A stretch of 47,971 nucleotides of DNA from Albimonas sp036154955 (GCA_036154955.1 JAYZWL010000157.1:1-47971), one strand, 5' to 3'. Positions 8,617 through 16,569 are shown, counted from the first letter of the stretch. Program-made: numbers and translations. The notes: a model not told the origin generated them from the sequence alone.

Positions 8617-9465
8617 TCACCGCCCGTCGTGCCCCTCCGGCGGTTCGGAGACCAGAATCGGCATCCGGTCGGTGAAGAACCAGGTCAGCCCGTATTCCAC
8701 CGGCCGCCCCGCGCCGTCGGCGCTCAGGCTCTCGGCGCGCAGCAGCGGCGTCGCCTCGGGCGCCATCAGGTGATGCGCGATCATCGCCCCCGCCCGCTGC
8801 GCGGTCATCCGGGTCCACAGCCGCGTGTAGTCCGGCACGCCCCCCATCGCCAGCGCCCGGGTGATCGAGCCGGTCTCGCGAAGCGCGTCGAGGAACCGGG
8901 GTAGGGGCTCGGCCGGGTAGACCGAGCGCGAATAGGCCACCGGCGCCCCGTCGACCGTGTTCAGCGCCTCGGTGATATGCACCCGACCATCCCGGCGCAG
9001 GGCGAGGATCTCCGCCTCCGCCTTCGAGGGCGCCGCCGTTTCCAGCCGCAGGAACCGCCGTTCGGGCGTGCGCCCCGCCGCGCGCAGGGAGGCGGTGAAG
9101 CGTGGGCGACGCGAAATAGGGTAGTCCGTCGCGGCATGGGTGACCACCGCGCCCGCGCCGCGGCGCACATGCACCATGCCCGCCTCCGACAGCGCCGCCA
9201 TGGCGCGGCGCAGGGTGTGGCGGTTGACCCCGAAGCGGGTGGCGAGCGCGGTCTCGGAGGGCATCCGCTCCCCCGTCGCCCAGCGGCGGGCGCGGATCTC
9301 CTCGGCCAGCACGTCGCGGATGCGGGCCCAGAGCGGCAGGCCGGAGTCGGCCCCGGCCAGCCCTGCGTCGGGGAAGGCCCCCGCGCCCTCCGCCGCGCCG
9401 TCCTCGGCCCGCGTTCCCTGCGTCTCCAGTTCCGGAGGCGCGCCGCCTTCTGCTCCGACCGTCAT
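8617..9465 (-). CDS. phnF: PhnF-type GntR/HutC transcriptional regulator
   Basis: 282 residues. After a ~42-residue variable N-terminus comes a GntR winged helix-turn-helix (LWARIRDVLAEEIRARRWATGERMPSETALATRFGVNRHTLRRAMAALSEAGMVHVRRGAGAVV, roughly 44-108). Then follows the HutC/UbiC-type ligand domain, with RFTASLRAAGRTPERRFLRLE and the late VEYGLTWFFTDRMPILVS typical of PhnF. It is divergent from phnG, the classical position for the repressor of C-P lyase genes in alphaproteobacteria. The first part could start later (an internal start nearer the HTH is possible), but the chosen ATG keeps the only upstream start near the shared promoter region. The 84-base divergent gap holds a palindrome that is its likely operator. 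It is expected to repress phnG-M and itself when phosphate or phosphonate signals are absent. Confidence 0.9.
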   Translation of the reverse strand: MTVGAEGGAPPELETQGTRAEDGAAEGAGAFPDAGLAGADSGLPLWARIRDVLAEEIRARRWATGERMPSETALATRFGVNRHTLRRAMAALSEAGMVHVRRGAGAVVTHAATDYPISRRPRFTASLRAAGRTPERRFLRLETAAPSKAEAEILALRRDGRVHITEALNTVDGAPVAYSRSVYPAEPLPRFLDALRETGSITRALAMGGVPDYTRLWTRMTAQRAGAMIAHHLMAPEATPLLRAESLSADGAGRPVEYGLTWFFTDRMPILVSEPPEGHDGR

Positions 9466-9486
9466 GCGAACGTCACCATTTCCAAG

Positions 9487-9517
9487 TTGAAACCTCGTCC
9501 TGTCGGGTCCATACCAT
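9487..9517 (+). promoter_or_regulatory. Possible phnG promoter
   Basis: TTGAAA (9487-9492) followed after 19 bases by TACCAT (9512-9517). Each box matches 4-5 of 6 consensus positions, but the spacing is long. The surrounding 9465-9550 stretch is clearly more AT-rich than the neighbourhood, as expected for a divergent promoter region. A Pho box was not recognised. Confidence 0.3.
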
Positions 9518-9530
9518 ACTTGTGCAGTTA

Positions 9531-9544
9531 TCTAGTTGGCTAGA
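9531..9544. promoter_or_regulatory. Palindrome next to phnG, candidate PhnF operator
   Basis: TCTAG-TTGG-CTAGA is a perfect inverted repeat with 5-base arms and a 4-base centre, ending 5 bases before the phnG start codon and in the phnF-phnG gap. Its position would let a bound dimer block both transcription and access to the phnG ribosome site. GntR/HutC regulators bind short palindromes; assignment to PhnF is inferred from position. Confidence 0.5.
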
Positions 9545-9549
9545 CAAAA

Positions 9550-10047
9550 ATGCGATCTGTCGAAACGACGCCCGAACCGCCTGAAACCGCGCCCGCACCA
9601 ACGCCCGGAACCGAGGCCCGGCAGGCCTGGATGTCCCGGCTCGCCAGGGCGCCGGAGGCGCGGCTCGCGGCGCTCTGGGCCGCCTCGGGGCTGGATCCGG
9701 ACTTCGCCTGGCTGCGCGCGCCCGAATCCGGCGCGGTGATGCTGCGCGGCCGGGCGGGGGCGGTGGGCGCGCCGTTCAATCTCGGCGAAATGACCGTCAC
9801 CCGCTGCGCCCTTCGGCTGGCCTGCGGAACCGTCGGCCACGCCATGACCCAGGGGCGAAGCAAGGAGAAGGCGCGGATCGCGGCGCTGTGCGACGCGCTC
9901 ATGCAGGGGGCGCAGGCCGGGCGCGTGCGCGCCGCCATCCTCGACCCGCTTGAGCGGGAGGCCGGGGCCCGCGCCGCCGCCCGCGCCACCCGCGCCGCCG
10001 CCACCCGGGTCGAGTTCTTCACCATGGTCCGCGGAGAGAACGCATGA
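9550..10047 (+). CDS. phnG: C-P lyase subunit PhnG
   Basis: 165 residues. Family landmarks are ARQAWMSRLARAPEARLAALW (~22-43), GAPFNLGEMTVTRCALRL (~73-90, with the conserved Cys of TRC), GHAMTQGRSKEKARIAALCDALMQ (~96-119) and the closing TRVEFFTMVRGENA. PhnG is a small subunit of the PhnGHIJ core. With PhnI it helps form 5-triphospho-ribosyl-1-alkylphosphonate from ATP and phosphonate. The first ~20 residues are Pro/Thr-rich and not conserved. The ATG at 9550 is kept because conserved ARQAWM lies before the next Met. No strong Shine-Dalgarno is visible and the leader is occupied by the palindrome. phnH overlaps by 4 bases. Confidence 0.93.
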   Translation: MRSVETTPEPPETAPAPTPGTEARQAWMSRLARAPEARLAALWAASGLDPDFAWLRAPESGAVMLRGRAGAVGAPFNLGEMTVTRCALRLACGTVGHAMTQGRSKEKARIAALCDALMQGAQAGRVRAAILDPLEREAGARAAARATRAAATRVEFFTMVRGENA

Positions 10048-10664
10048 CCTCAGCCGCCTCCTCCCCGGCTTCCGCCCCCGCTTCCGCGCTGGAGGGCGGG
10101 TTCGCCGCCCCGCCGCGCGACGCCGCGCGGGCCTTCCGGGCGCTGCTCGGCGCGCTGTCGCGGCCCGGCACGCTGCATGCGCTCGGGACCGCGACCCCGC
10201 CCGCGCCGTTCCCGCCCGCCGCCGGCGCGCTGGCGCTGACGCTCTGCGACGCCGAGACCCCGGTCTGGCTCGCCCCCGATCTGCGCGGCCCGGGCCTGAC
10301 CGCCTGGCTGACCTTCCATTGCAACGCGCCGCTGGTCGAGGATCCGGCCGAGGCCGCCTTCGCCTTCGGCGCGCCCGCGGCGCTGGCCGGTGCGCTCGAC
10401 GCCTTCGCCATCGGGTCCGCCGAGTATCCAGACGCCTCCGCCACGCTGGTCGCGCTGCTGGACGGGTTCGCGGGCGAGGCGCTGACCCTCGCCGGCCCCG
10501 GCATCGACGGGACCGCGCGCCTCGCCGTCCCCGACGCCGCCGCCGTCGCAGCCCTGCACGCCCCCAACGCCGCGCTCTTCCCGCAGGGGCGCGACCTGTT
10601 CCTGGTCGCGGGGGAGCTTGTCGCGGGCCTGCCGCGCTCCACCCGCATCACGCCGGAGGCCTGA
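10044..10664 (+). CDS. phnH: C-P lyase subunit PhnH
   Basis: 206 residues, normal for PhnH. Seen: GGFAAPPRDAARAFRALLGALSRPGTLHALG (~14-45), ALALTLCDAETPVWLAP (~60-77), TFHCNAPLV, YPDASATLVALLDGF and the C-terminal NAALFPQGRDLFLVAGELVAGLPRSTRI. PhnH is a dimeric subunit of the C-P lyase core with a fold related to PLP transferases but without a cofactor. The start overlaps the phnG stop as ATGA. phnI begins 3 bases after its stop. All expected motifs are present, nothing unusual. Confidence 0.93.
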   Translation: MTSAASSPASAPASALEGGFAAPPRDAARAFRALLGALSRPGTLHALGTATPPAPFPPAAGALALTLCDAETPVWLAPDLRGPGLTAWLTFHCNAPLVEDPAEAAFAFGAPAALAGALDAFAIGSAEYPDASATLVALLDGFAGEALTLAGPGIDGTARLAVPDAAAVAALHAPNAALFPQGRDLFLVAGELVAGLPRSTRITPEA

Positions 10665-10667
10665 GCC

Positions 10668-11780
10668 ATGTATGTCGCGGTGAAGGGCGGCGAACGCGCC
10701 ATCGACAACGCCCATGCCTGGCTGGCCGAGGCCCGGCGGGGCGACCCGACCGTGCCCGAGCTTTCCGTCGCCCAGATCCGCGAGCAGATGACGCTCGCCG
10801 TCAACCGGGTGATGGCCGAGGGCTCGCTGCACGACCCCGACCTCGCGGCGCTGGCCATCAAGCAGAGCCGGGGCGACCTGATCGAGGCGATCTTCCTGAT
10901 CCGCGCCTATCGCACGACCCTGCCGCGCTTCGGCGTCTCCCGCCCGCTCGACACCGGGGCGATGGCGGTGGACCGGCGGATCTCCGCCACGTTCAAGGAC
11001 GCGCCGGGGGGGCAGGTGCTGGGGCCGACCTTCGACTACACGCACCGGCTGATCGACTTTTCGCTGGCCGCCGAGGCGCAGGCCGACCCGCAGACCGAAG
11101 CGGCCGACGAGACCGGGGACGCGCCCCTCCCGCCCCGCACCCCGCATATCGCCGAGTTCCTCGACGCCGAGAACCTGCTTCAGCCCGAGACCGACGCCGG
11201 CGCCGCGCCGCCCGACCTCACCCGCCAGCCGCTCGCCTTCCCCGCCTCCCGCGCCCTGCGGCTCCAGGCGCTGGCCCGCGCGGACGAGGGTTTCGCGCTG
11301 TCGCTCGCCTACTCCACCCAGCGCGGCTACGGGCGCAATCACCCCTTCGTGGGGGAGCTGCGGGTGGGGACGGTGGCGGTGGAGGCCGACATCCCCGAGC
11401 TCGGTTTCGCCATCGAGATCGGCGAGGTCGAGCTGACCGAATGCGAGACGGTGAACCAGTTCGCCGGCTCCAGGACCGAGCCCCCTCAGTTCACCCGCGG
11501 CTACGGGCTCACGCTCGGCCATTGCGAGCGCAAGGCGATCTCCATGGCGCTGGTCGACCGGGCGATGCGCTGGCAGGAGCTGGGCGAGGACTTCGCAGGC
11601 GCGCCCGCGCAGGATGAGGAATTCGTCCTGAGCCATTGCGACAACATCCAGGCGACCGGGTTCCTGGAGCATATCAAGCTGCCCCACTACGTCGATTTCC
11701 AGGCGGAGCTGGAGCTGATCCGGACCCTGCGCCGCGAGGCGACGACGGCTGGGGAAACCGCGAAGGAGGCTGCGGAATGA
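10668..11780 (+). CDS. phnI: C-P lyase subunit PhnI
   Basis: 370 residues, full length. Visible family segments: MYVAVKGGERAIDNAHAWLAE at the start, SVAQIREQMTLAVNRVMAEGSLHDPDLAALAIKQSRGDLIEAIFLIRAYRTTLPR (~35-85), RRISATFKDAPGGQVLGPTFDYTHRLIDF, YSTQRGYGRNHPFVGELR, and a C-terminal EEFVLSHCDNIQATGFLEHIKLPHYVDFQAELE. In the known pathway PhnI, with G, H and L, displaces adenine from ATP and attaches the phosphonate to C1 of the ribose. The stop overlaps the phnJ start (ATGA). It lies 3 bases after phnH, in a tightly packed operon. Confidence 0.95.
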   Translation: MYVAVKGGERAIDNAHAWLAEARRGDPTVPELSVAQIREQMTLAVNRVMAEGSLHDPDLAALAIKQSRGDLIEAIFLIRAYRTTLPRFGVSRPLDTGAMAVDRRISATFKDAPGGQVLGPTFDYTHRLIDFSLAAEAQADPQTEAADETGDAPLPPRTPHIAEFLDAENLLQPETDAGAAPPDLTRQPLAFPASRALRLQALARADEGFALSLAYSTQRGYGRNHPFVGELRVGTVAVEADIPELGFAIEIGEVELTECETVNQFAGSRTEPPQFTRGYGLTLGHCERKAISMALVDRAMRWQELGEDFAGAPAQDEEFVLSHCDNIQATGFLEHIKLPHYVDFQAELELIRTLRREATTAGETAKEAAE

Positions 11781-12676
11781 CCGCCCCCGAAGCCCAGGCC
11801 GACTATAACTTCGCCTATCTGGACGAGCAGACCAAGCGCATGATCCGCCGGGCGCTGCTCAAGGCCGTGGCGATCCCCGGCTACCAGGTTCCCTTCGCCA
11901 GCCGCGAGATGCCCATGCCCTACGGCTGGGGCACCGGCGGCGTGCAGGTCACCGCCGCGACCCTGACGCCGGAGGATCGGCTCAAGGTCATCGACCAGGG
12001 GGCGGACGACACCACCAACGCGGTTTCCATCCGCAAATTCTTCCAAAAGGTCGCGGGCGTCGAGACCACCGAGCGCACCGCCGAGGCCACCGTCATCCAG
12101 ACCCGCCACCGCATCCCCGAGCGCGATCTCGATGCCGGTCAGATCCTCGTCTATCAGGTGCCGATCCCCGAGCCGCTGCGGTTTCTGGAACCCCGCGAGA
12201 CCGAGACCCGCAAGATGCACGCGCTCGCCGAATACGGGCTCATGCACGTGAAGCTCTACGAGGACATCGCGCGCCACGGCCATATCGCCACCGCCTACGC
12301 CTATCCGGTGCTGGTGGAGGGCCGCTACGTGATGGACCCCAGCCCGATCCCCAAATTCGACAACCCGAAGCTTTCGAACTCGCCCGCCCTGCAGCTGTTC
12401 GGCGCGGGGCGGGAGCAGCGGATCTACGCCATCCCGCCCTACACCCGGGTCGTGAGCCTCGATTTCGAGGATCATCCGTTCGAGCGCGGCGGCGCCGCGG
12501 CCGACTGCGCGATCTGCGCGGCCTCGGGCGTGTATCTCGACGAGGTGATCATGGACGACGCGGGCGGGCGCATGTTCGTGTGCTCGGACACCGACCATTG
12601 CCGGGAGCGGCTGGAGGCGGGCCATCGCGGCCCCCTTGGCGCGCCTCGGGATGCGATCGCGGGAGACGCCGCATGA
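11777..12676 (+). CDS. phnJ: C-P lyase catalytic subunit PhnJ (radical SAM)
   Basis: 299 residues. The four cysteines that hold and shape the iron-sulfur active site are all present at 244, 247, 269 and 275. Their spacing (3, 22, 6) is identical to that of E. coli PhnJ (Cys241/244/266/272), within CAICAASGVYLDEVIMDD and MFVCSDTDHC. Other conserved parts are YNFAYLDEQTKRMIRRALLKAVAIPGYQVPFASREMPMPYGWGTGG at the start and PKLSNSPALQLFGAGREQRIYAIPPYT. PhnJ breaks the carbon-phosphorus bond by a SAM-derived radical, releasing alkane and a cyclic ribose phosphate. The frame is open upstream, but the ATG at 11777 overlaps the phnI stop and begins the conserved protein. phnK overlaps its stop. Confidence 0.96.
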   Translation: MTAPEAQADYNFAYLDEQTKRMIRRALLKAVAIPGYQVPFASREMPMPYGWGTGGVQVTAATLTPEDRLKVIDQGADDTTNAVSIRKFFQKVAGVETTERTAEATVIQTRHRIPERDLDAGQILVYQVPIPEPLRFLEPRETETRKMHALAEYGLMHVKLYEDIARHGHIATAYAYPVLVEGRYVMDPSPIPKFDNPKLSNSPALQLFGAGREQRIYAIPPYTRVVSLDFEDHPFERGGAAADCAICAASGVYLDEVIMDDAGGRMFVCSDTDHCRERLEAGHRGPLGAPRDAIAGDAA

Positions 12677-13446
12677 CCGCCCCGCTTCTGTCCGTCGAGG
12701 GCGTCACCCGCCGCTACGGCCCCCGCATCGGCTGCCAGGAGGTGAGCTTCCAGCTCTGGCCCGGCGAGGTGATGGGGATCGTGGGCGAAAGCGGCTCGGG
12801 CAAGTCGACGCTGCTGTCCTGCATCTCCGGCCAGTCCGCGCCGGACGAGGGGCGGGTGGTCTACGACGCCCGCGATCTCGGCCCCGTCGACATACGCGAG
12901 ATGTCGGAGCCGCGCCGCCGGATGCTGATGCGCACCGACTGGGCCTTCGTGCATCAGAACCCGCGGGACGGGCTGCGCATGGGGGTCTCGGCCGGGGCCA
13001 ATGTCGGCGAGCGGCTGATGGCGGTGGGGGCGCGGAACTACGCGAACATCCGCGGGCAGGCCGCTGACTGGCTTGGGAAAGTCGAGATCGACGATGGGCG
13101 GATCGACGACCGGCCCGCGGCGTTCTCGGGGGGGATGCAGCAGCGGCTTCAGATCGCCCGCAACCTTGTGACCGGCCCGCGGCTGGTGTTCATGGACGAG
13201 CCCACCGGCGGGCTCGACGTCTCGGTGCAGGCGCGCCTGCTGGACCTGATCCGCGGGCTGGTGCGCGAGCTGGGCCTGTCGGCGGTGATCGTCACCCATG
13301 ACCTCGCCGTGGTGCGCCTGCTGGCCGACCGGCTGATGGTGATGAAGGACGGGCGCATGGTGGAGACCGGGCTGACCGACCAGGTGCTGGACGATCCCCA
13401 GCATCCCTACACCCAGCTTCTGGTGTCCTCGGTGCTTCAGGCATGA
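12673..13446 (+). CDS. phnK: C-P lyase ATP-binding protein PhnK
   Basis: 257 residues, an ABC-type ATPase that is a soluble partner of the C-P lyase core rather than a transporter subunit. Walker A GESGSGKST is at 38-46, the signature FSGGMQQRLQIARNL near 150-165, Walker B LVFMDEPTGGLD right after it, and the switch His in IVTHDLAVVRLL. The insertion SEPRRRMLMRTDWAFVHQNPRDGLRMGVSAGANVGERLM matches the PhnK-specific Q-loop region. It starts within the phnJ stop (ATGA) and its own stop overlaps phnL. In characterised systems PhnK binds the PhnGHIJ complex through PhnJ. Confidence 0.95.
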   Translation: MTAPLLSVEGVTRRYGPRIGCQEVSFQLWPGEVMGIVGESGSGKSTLLSCISGQSAPDEGRVVYDARDLGPVDIREMSEPRRRMLMRTDWAFVHQNPRDGLRMGVSAGANVGERLMAVGARNYANIRGQAADWLGKVEIDDGRIDDRPAAFSGGMQQRLQIARNLVTGPRLVFMDEPTGGLDVSVQARLLDLIRGLVRELGLSAVIVTHDLAVVRLLADRLMVMKDGRMVETGLTDQVLDDPQHPYTQLLVSSVLQA

Positions 13447-14153
13447 TCTCAGGAAATGGCGGCAAGCCCATGATCGAATTACGCGACGTGGCCAAGACCT
13501 TCACCCTGCACCAGCAGGGCGGACAGGTGCTGCCGGTGATCGGGGGCGCGAGCTTCCGGGTCTCTCCCGGCGAGTGCGTGGCGCTGACCGGGCCGTCCGG
13601 CTCGGGAAAATCCACCGTCATGCGAATGGTCTACGGGAACTATCTCGCGCAAGGCGGCAACATCGTCGTCGCCGGGCTCGACCTGACCCAGGCCGCCCCG
13701 CGAGAGATTTCGGCGCTGCGGCGGGACCGGCTGGGCTATGTCTCCCAGTTCCTGCGCGTCGTGCCCCGGGTGCCGACGCTGGAGGTGGTGGCCGAGCCGC
13801 TGCTGTCGCTCGGAACGCCGCGTGAGGCGGCCGAGGCGAAGGCCGCGGATCTGCTCTCGCGACTCAATGTTCCCAAGGCGTTGTGGAGCCTTTCTCCCAT
13901 GACCTTCTCGGGCGGCGAGCAGCAGCGGGTCAACATCGCCCGCGGCTTCGCCCATGACTATCCCGCGCTGCTGCTGGACGAGCCGACCGCCTCGCTCGAC
14001 CCCGTGAACCGCGGCGTGGTGCTCGATCTGATCGAGGAGGCCAAGGCCCGCGGCGCCGCGATCCTCGGCATCTTCCACGACGCCGACGCCCGCGCCCGGG
14101 TCAGCGACCGGGACGTGGACGTGGGAGCGTTCTCGCCGGAGATCGCGGCGTGA
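13443..14153 (+). CDS. phnL: C-P lyase ATP-binding protein PhnL
   Basis: 236 residues, second ABC-type ATPase of the locus. Walker A GPSGSGKST lies at 50-58, the FSGGEQQRVNIARGFAHDYPALLLDEPTASLDPVNR stretch carries signature and Walker B, and the late GIFHDADAR holds the switch His (an Asp follows instead of the usual THD order, as in PhnL proteins). The LGYVSQFLRVVPRVPTLEVVAEPLL region is characteristic. PhnL is needed with PhnGHI for the first coupling step. The ATG at 13443 overlaps the phnK stop; an alternative ATG 9 codons later (13470) would begin at the conserved MIELRDVAKTF. Overlap with phnN is by GTGA. Confidence 0.94.
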   Translation: MISGNGGKPMIELRDVAKTFTLHQQGGQVLPVIGGASFRVSPGECVALTGPSGSGKSTVMRMVYGNYLAQGGNIVVAGLDLTQAAPREISALRRDRLGYVSQFLRVVPRVPTLEVVAEPLLSLGTPREAAEAKAADLLSRLNVPKALWSLSPMTFSGGEQQRVNIARGFAHDYPALLLDEPTASLDPVNRGVVLDLIEEAKARGAAILGIFHDADARARVSDRDVDVGAFSPEIAA

Positions 14154-14713
14154 GCCGGGGGGTGCTGCATCTGGTGGTCGGCCCCTCGGGCGTCGGCAAG
14201 GACTCGTTGATCGACGCGGCCCGCGCCGCGCGACCCGACCTCGTCTTCCCGGTCCGGGTCATCACCCGGCCCGCCGACGCGGGTGGGGAATCCCATGATT
14301 TCATGCCTTTGGCTGATTTCGAGCGGGCGGAAACCGCGGGAGGCTTCCTGCTGTCCTGGCGCGCCCACGGGCTCGCCTACGGGATCCCGGCCGAGGCGGG
14401 GCGCGCGCTGGCGCAGGGCCGCGGCGTGGTGGTCAACGTCTCGCGCGGGGTGATCGGGGCGGCCCGCGCCGCCCATGCGCCGATCCGCGTGCTCGCCGTC
14501 ACCGCCCCCGCGGCGGCGCTGGCCCGCCGGCTCTCGGCCCGGGGCCGCGAAAGCGCGGAGCAGATCGAGGCGCGCCTCGCCCGCGCCGCGCTTTCGGCTC
14601 CCGAGGGGCCCGACGTGCATGTCATCGACAATGGCGCCGCCTTCGACGCCGCCCGCGCCGCCTTCCTCGCCGCCCTCGCCCCCGCGGCCCTGCCTGACCG
14701 GAGCCCCGCATGA
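14150..14713 (+). CDS. phnN: Ribose 1,5-bisphosphate phosphokinase PhnN
   Basis: 187 residues starting with GTG inside the phnL stop. The P-loop GPSGVGKDSLID is at 11-22, followed by FPVRVITRPADAGGESHDFM (the guanylate-kinase-like substrate region) and FLLSWRAHGLAYGIP (~67-81). The late LARRLSARGRESAEQIEARLARA is the lid region. PhnN phosphorylates ribose 1,5-bisphosphate to PRPP, salvaging the ribose part of the C-P lyase product. It sits between phnL and phnM with 4-base overlaps on both sides. Family length and motifs are complete. Confidence 0.93.
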   Translation: MSRGVLHLVVGPSGVGKDSLIDAARAARPDLVFPVRVITRPADAGGESHDFMPLADFERAETAGGFLLSWRAHGLAYGIPAEAGRALAQGRGVVVNVSRGVIGAARAAHAPIRVLAVTAPAAALARRLSARGRESAEQIEARLARAALSAPEGPDVHVIDNGAAFDAARAAFLAALAPAALPDRSPA

Positions 14714-15885
14714 CCCTCGATCTCACCGAACGCGCGCAAGTCCCGGTCGCGGCTGGCGAAACCGTTCTGTCCAACGCGCGGATCGTGCTGGCGGACGAGG
14801 TGGTCGCCGGCTCCGTCAAGCTGGTGGGCGGCAAGATCGCGGACATCGCGCAGGGCCCGTCGCGGCTGGGCGAGGACATAGGCGGCGACCTGCTGGTCCC
14901 GGGCCTGATCGAGCTGCATACCGACAACCTGGAGCGTCATTGCGAGCCGCGCCCCGGCGCCTCCTGGCCGCGGGAGGCGGCGGTGATCGCCCATGACGCC
15001 GAACTCGCCTCCGTGGGCATCGCCACGGTGTTCGACGCGATCCGGGTGGGGTCCGTGGTCTCGTTCCGGGGCGCCAACTACGGGCGCTACGCCCGCGAGG
15101 CGGCGGACGCGATCCTGGGCCTGAAGCGGGCCGGGGCGCTGCGCATCTCCCATTACCTGCATCTGCGCGCCGAGATCTGCTCGGAGACGCTGGTCGAGGA
15201 GCTGGACGAATTCGGCCCCGGGGACGAGATCCGGATCCTGTCTCTGATGGACCATACGCCGGGATTCCGGCAGTTCCGCGACGTGGCCCAGCTGCGCCGC
15301 TACCATGAGGGGAAATACGGCCGCTCCGGCGCGGATGTGGACGAATACCTGGAGTTCCTGGGCGCGCTGTCCTCCCGGGTCAGCGCGACCCACGAGGCGG
15401 AGGCCGCCGCCCGTGCCCGCAGGCTCGGCGCGGTGCTGGCGAGCCATGACGACACCGACGCCGCCCATGTCGAGACGTCGGCCCGCCATGGCGCGCGGGT
15501 GGCGGAGTTCCCGACCACGCTGGAGGCCGCGCGCGCCTGCCGGGACGCTGGGATCGCGGTGATGATGGGGGCGCCGAACCTGCTGCGCGGCGGCTCGCAT
15601 TCCGGCAACGTCGCGGCGCATGAGCTGGCGGCCGAGGGGCTGCTGGACATCCTCAGCTCCGACTACGCGCCGTCCTCGCTGCTGATGGCCGCGGTGCGGC
15701 TGGGGGAGGAGGCGGGCGACCTCGCCCGAGGCTTCGCCGCCGTCACCCGGGCGCCGGCGCGGGCCACGGGGCTGACCGACCGGGGAGAGATCGCGCCCGG
15801 CCTGCGCGCGGACCTGGTGCGGGTGCGGCTGGGCCATTCGGCCCCGGTGATCCGCGGCATGTGGGTGGCGGGCGAGCGGCTCTGA
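14710..15885 (+). CDS. phnM: Alpha-D-ribose 1-methylphosphonate 5-triphosphate diphosphatase PhnM
   Basis: 391 residues, amidohydrolase superfamily. The N-terminal metal motif is LIELHTDNLERHCEPRPG with His70 and Asp72 (the PhnM-specific H-x-D). Further landmarks are AHDAELASVGIATVFDAIRVG, SHYLHLRAEI (second His group), LMDHTPGFRQFRD, ASHDDTDAAHV, NLLRGGSHSGNVAAHELAA and the terminal SSDYAPSSLLMAA with the late metal Asp. The enzyme removes pyrophosphate from the 5-triphospho intermediate so that PhnJ can act. It is the last gene of the locus. PhnP (cyclic phosphodiesterase), PhnO and the PhnCDE transporter are not found in the window, so the pathway must be completed elsewhere. Confidence 0.95.
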   Translation: MTLDLTERAQVPVAAGETVLSNARIVLADEVVAGSVKLVGGKIADIAQGPSRLGEDIGGDLLVPGLIELHTDNLERHCEPRPGASWPREAAVIAHDAELASVGIATVFDAIRVGSVVSFRGANYGRYAREAADAILGLKRAGALRISHYLHLRAEICSETLVEELDEFGPGDEIRILSLMDHTPGFRQFRDVAQLRRYHEGKYGRSGADVDEYLEFLGALSSRVSATHEAEAAARARRLGAVLASHDDTDAAHVETSARHGARVAEFPTTLEAARACRDAGIAVMMGAPNLLRGGSHSGNVAAHELAAEGLLDILSSDYAPSSLLMAAVRLGEEAGDLARGFAAVTRAPARATGLTDRGEIAPGLRADLVRVRLGHSAPVIRGMWVAGERL

Positions 15886-15908
15886 CCCCGCTCGCGCCGC
15901 CTCTGCGC

Positions 15909-16499
15909 TCAGCGCCGCCGGGCGCGCGAAAGCCCGGCCAGCCCCGCGAGCGCCCCGGCCATCAGCAGGCCGGCGCCGGGCAGGGGGACCGCGGCGGAGC
16001 CGCCGGCGGTGAGTTCGATATTGTCGAGGATCGCATAGCCGCCGCCGGTGTCGAACCAGGTCAGGCTGCGGATGCCGCCGCCCGAAAGCGTCGCCGGACC
16101 CGCGGGTTGGCCATTGGCCGTGCTCGACTGGTAAAACGAATCCACCAGGCCGCCCAGCACGTCGAAGGCCTCGACGGTGATGTTCCCGCCGTTCCCGCCG
16201 TAGAGGAAGGTGATCGAGTCGACGTCGAAGGAGAAGGCGAAGCCCACCGGCTCGTTCTCCGTGAAGATGTCGAAAGACGCGCCCGAGGCGCCGGCCGCCA
16301 CGGTGTCGTCGTCCGAGACGTCGTTCCGGAACTCCCCGTCGAAGGTGATGTCCCCCAGGGGCGAGGTCCAGGTGGCGCCGGTGGCGAAGCTCGACCCGGT
16401 GGTCAGGCTGTCGCCGTCGATCAGCACGGTCAGGGCCTGGGCCGGGGCGAGGGGGAACGCGATGACGCCGAGCGCGAGGATCGCCGGGAAGCTGCGCAT
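15909..16499 (-). CDS. Exported VPLPA-CTERM-type surface protein
   Basis: 196 residues with a tripartite C-terminus at 171-196: VPLPGAG motif, hydrophobic helix (LLMAGALAGLAGL) and basic tail (SRARRR). This is the VPLPA-CTERM sorting signal recognised by an exosortase of the XrtD kind. An N-terminal signal peptide (MRSFPAILALGVIAFPLAPAQA) is present. The mature part is acidic, Gly/Ser/Thr-rich and beta-type (GATWTSPLGDITFDGEF, SFDVDSITFLYGGNGGNITVEAFD), without Cys. Such proteins are typically carried to the cell surface or exopolysaccharide. AAGGAGG lies 8 bases before the ATG at 16499, an excellent ribosome site. It is convergent with phnM. The exosortase itself is not in the window. Specific function unknown. 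Confidence 0.8.
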   Translation of the reverse strand: MRSFPAILALGVIAFPLAPAQALTVLIDGDSLTTGSSFATGATWTSPLGDITFDGEFRNDVSDDDTVAAGASGASFDIFTENEPVGFAFSFDVDSITFLYGGNGGNITVEAFDVLGGLVDSFYQSSTANGQPAGPATLSGGGIRSLTWFDTGGGYAILDNIELTAGGSAAVPLPGAGLLMAGALAGLAGLSRARRR

Positions 16500-16541
16500 A
16501 GGGAGCGCCTCCTTTCGATGGCCGGTCGGGCAAGCCGGAAA

Positions 16542-16569
16542 TTAACAGCCCATGAAGATAACGCATAAT
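16542..16569 (+). promoter_or_regulatory. Near-consensus sigma70-type promoter
   Basis: TTAACA (16542-16547) and CATAAT (16564-16569), each 5 of 6 to consensus, are 16 bases apart in an AT-rich island between two divergent genes. It would drive the VOC gene with a leader of about 95 bases. A TGTC-TG-GACA inverted repeat in that leader (about 16624-16633) may be regulatory. Confidence 0.55.

Noticed and set aside
10050..11687. 545-codon minus-strand frame across phnH and phnI
   Set aside because: Antisense shadow of well-supported phn genes.
14377..16566. 729-codon open frame on the minus strand
   Set aside because: It is antisense to phnM and phnN and out of frame with the VPLPA gene; no domain in the translation.
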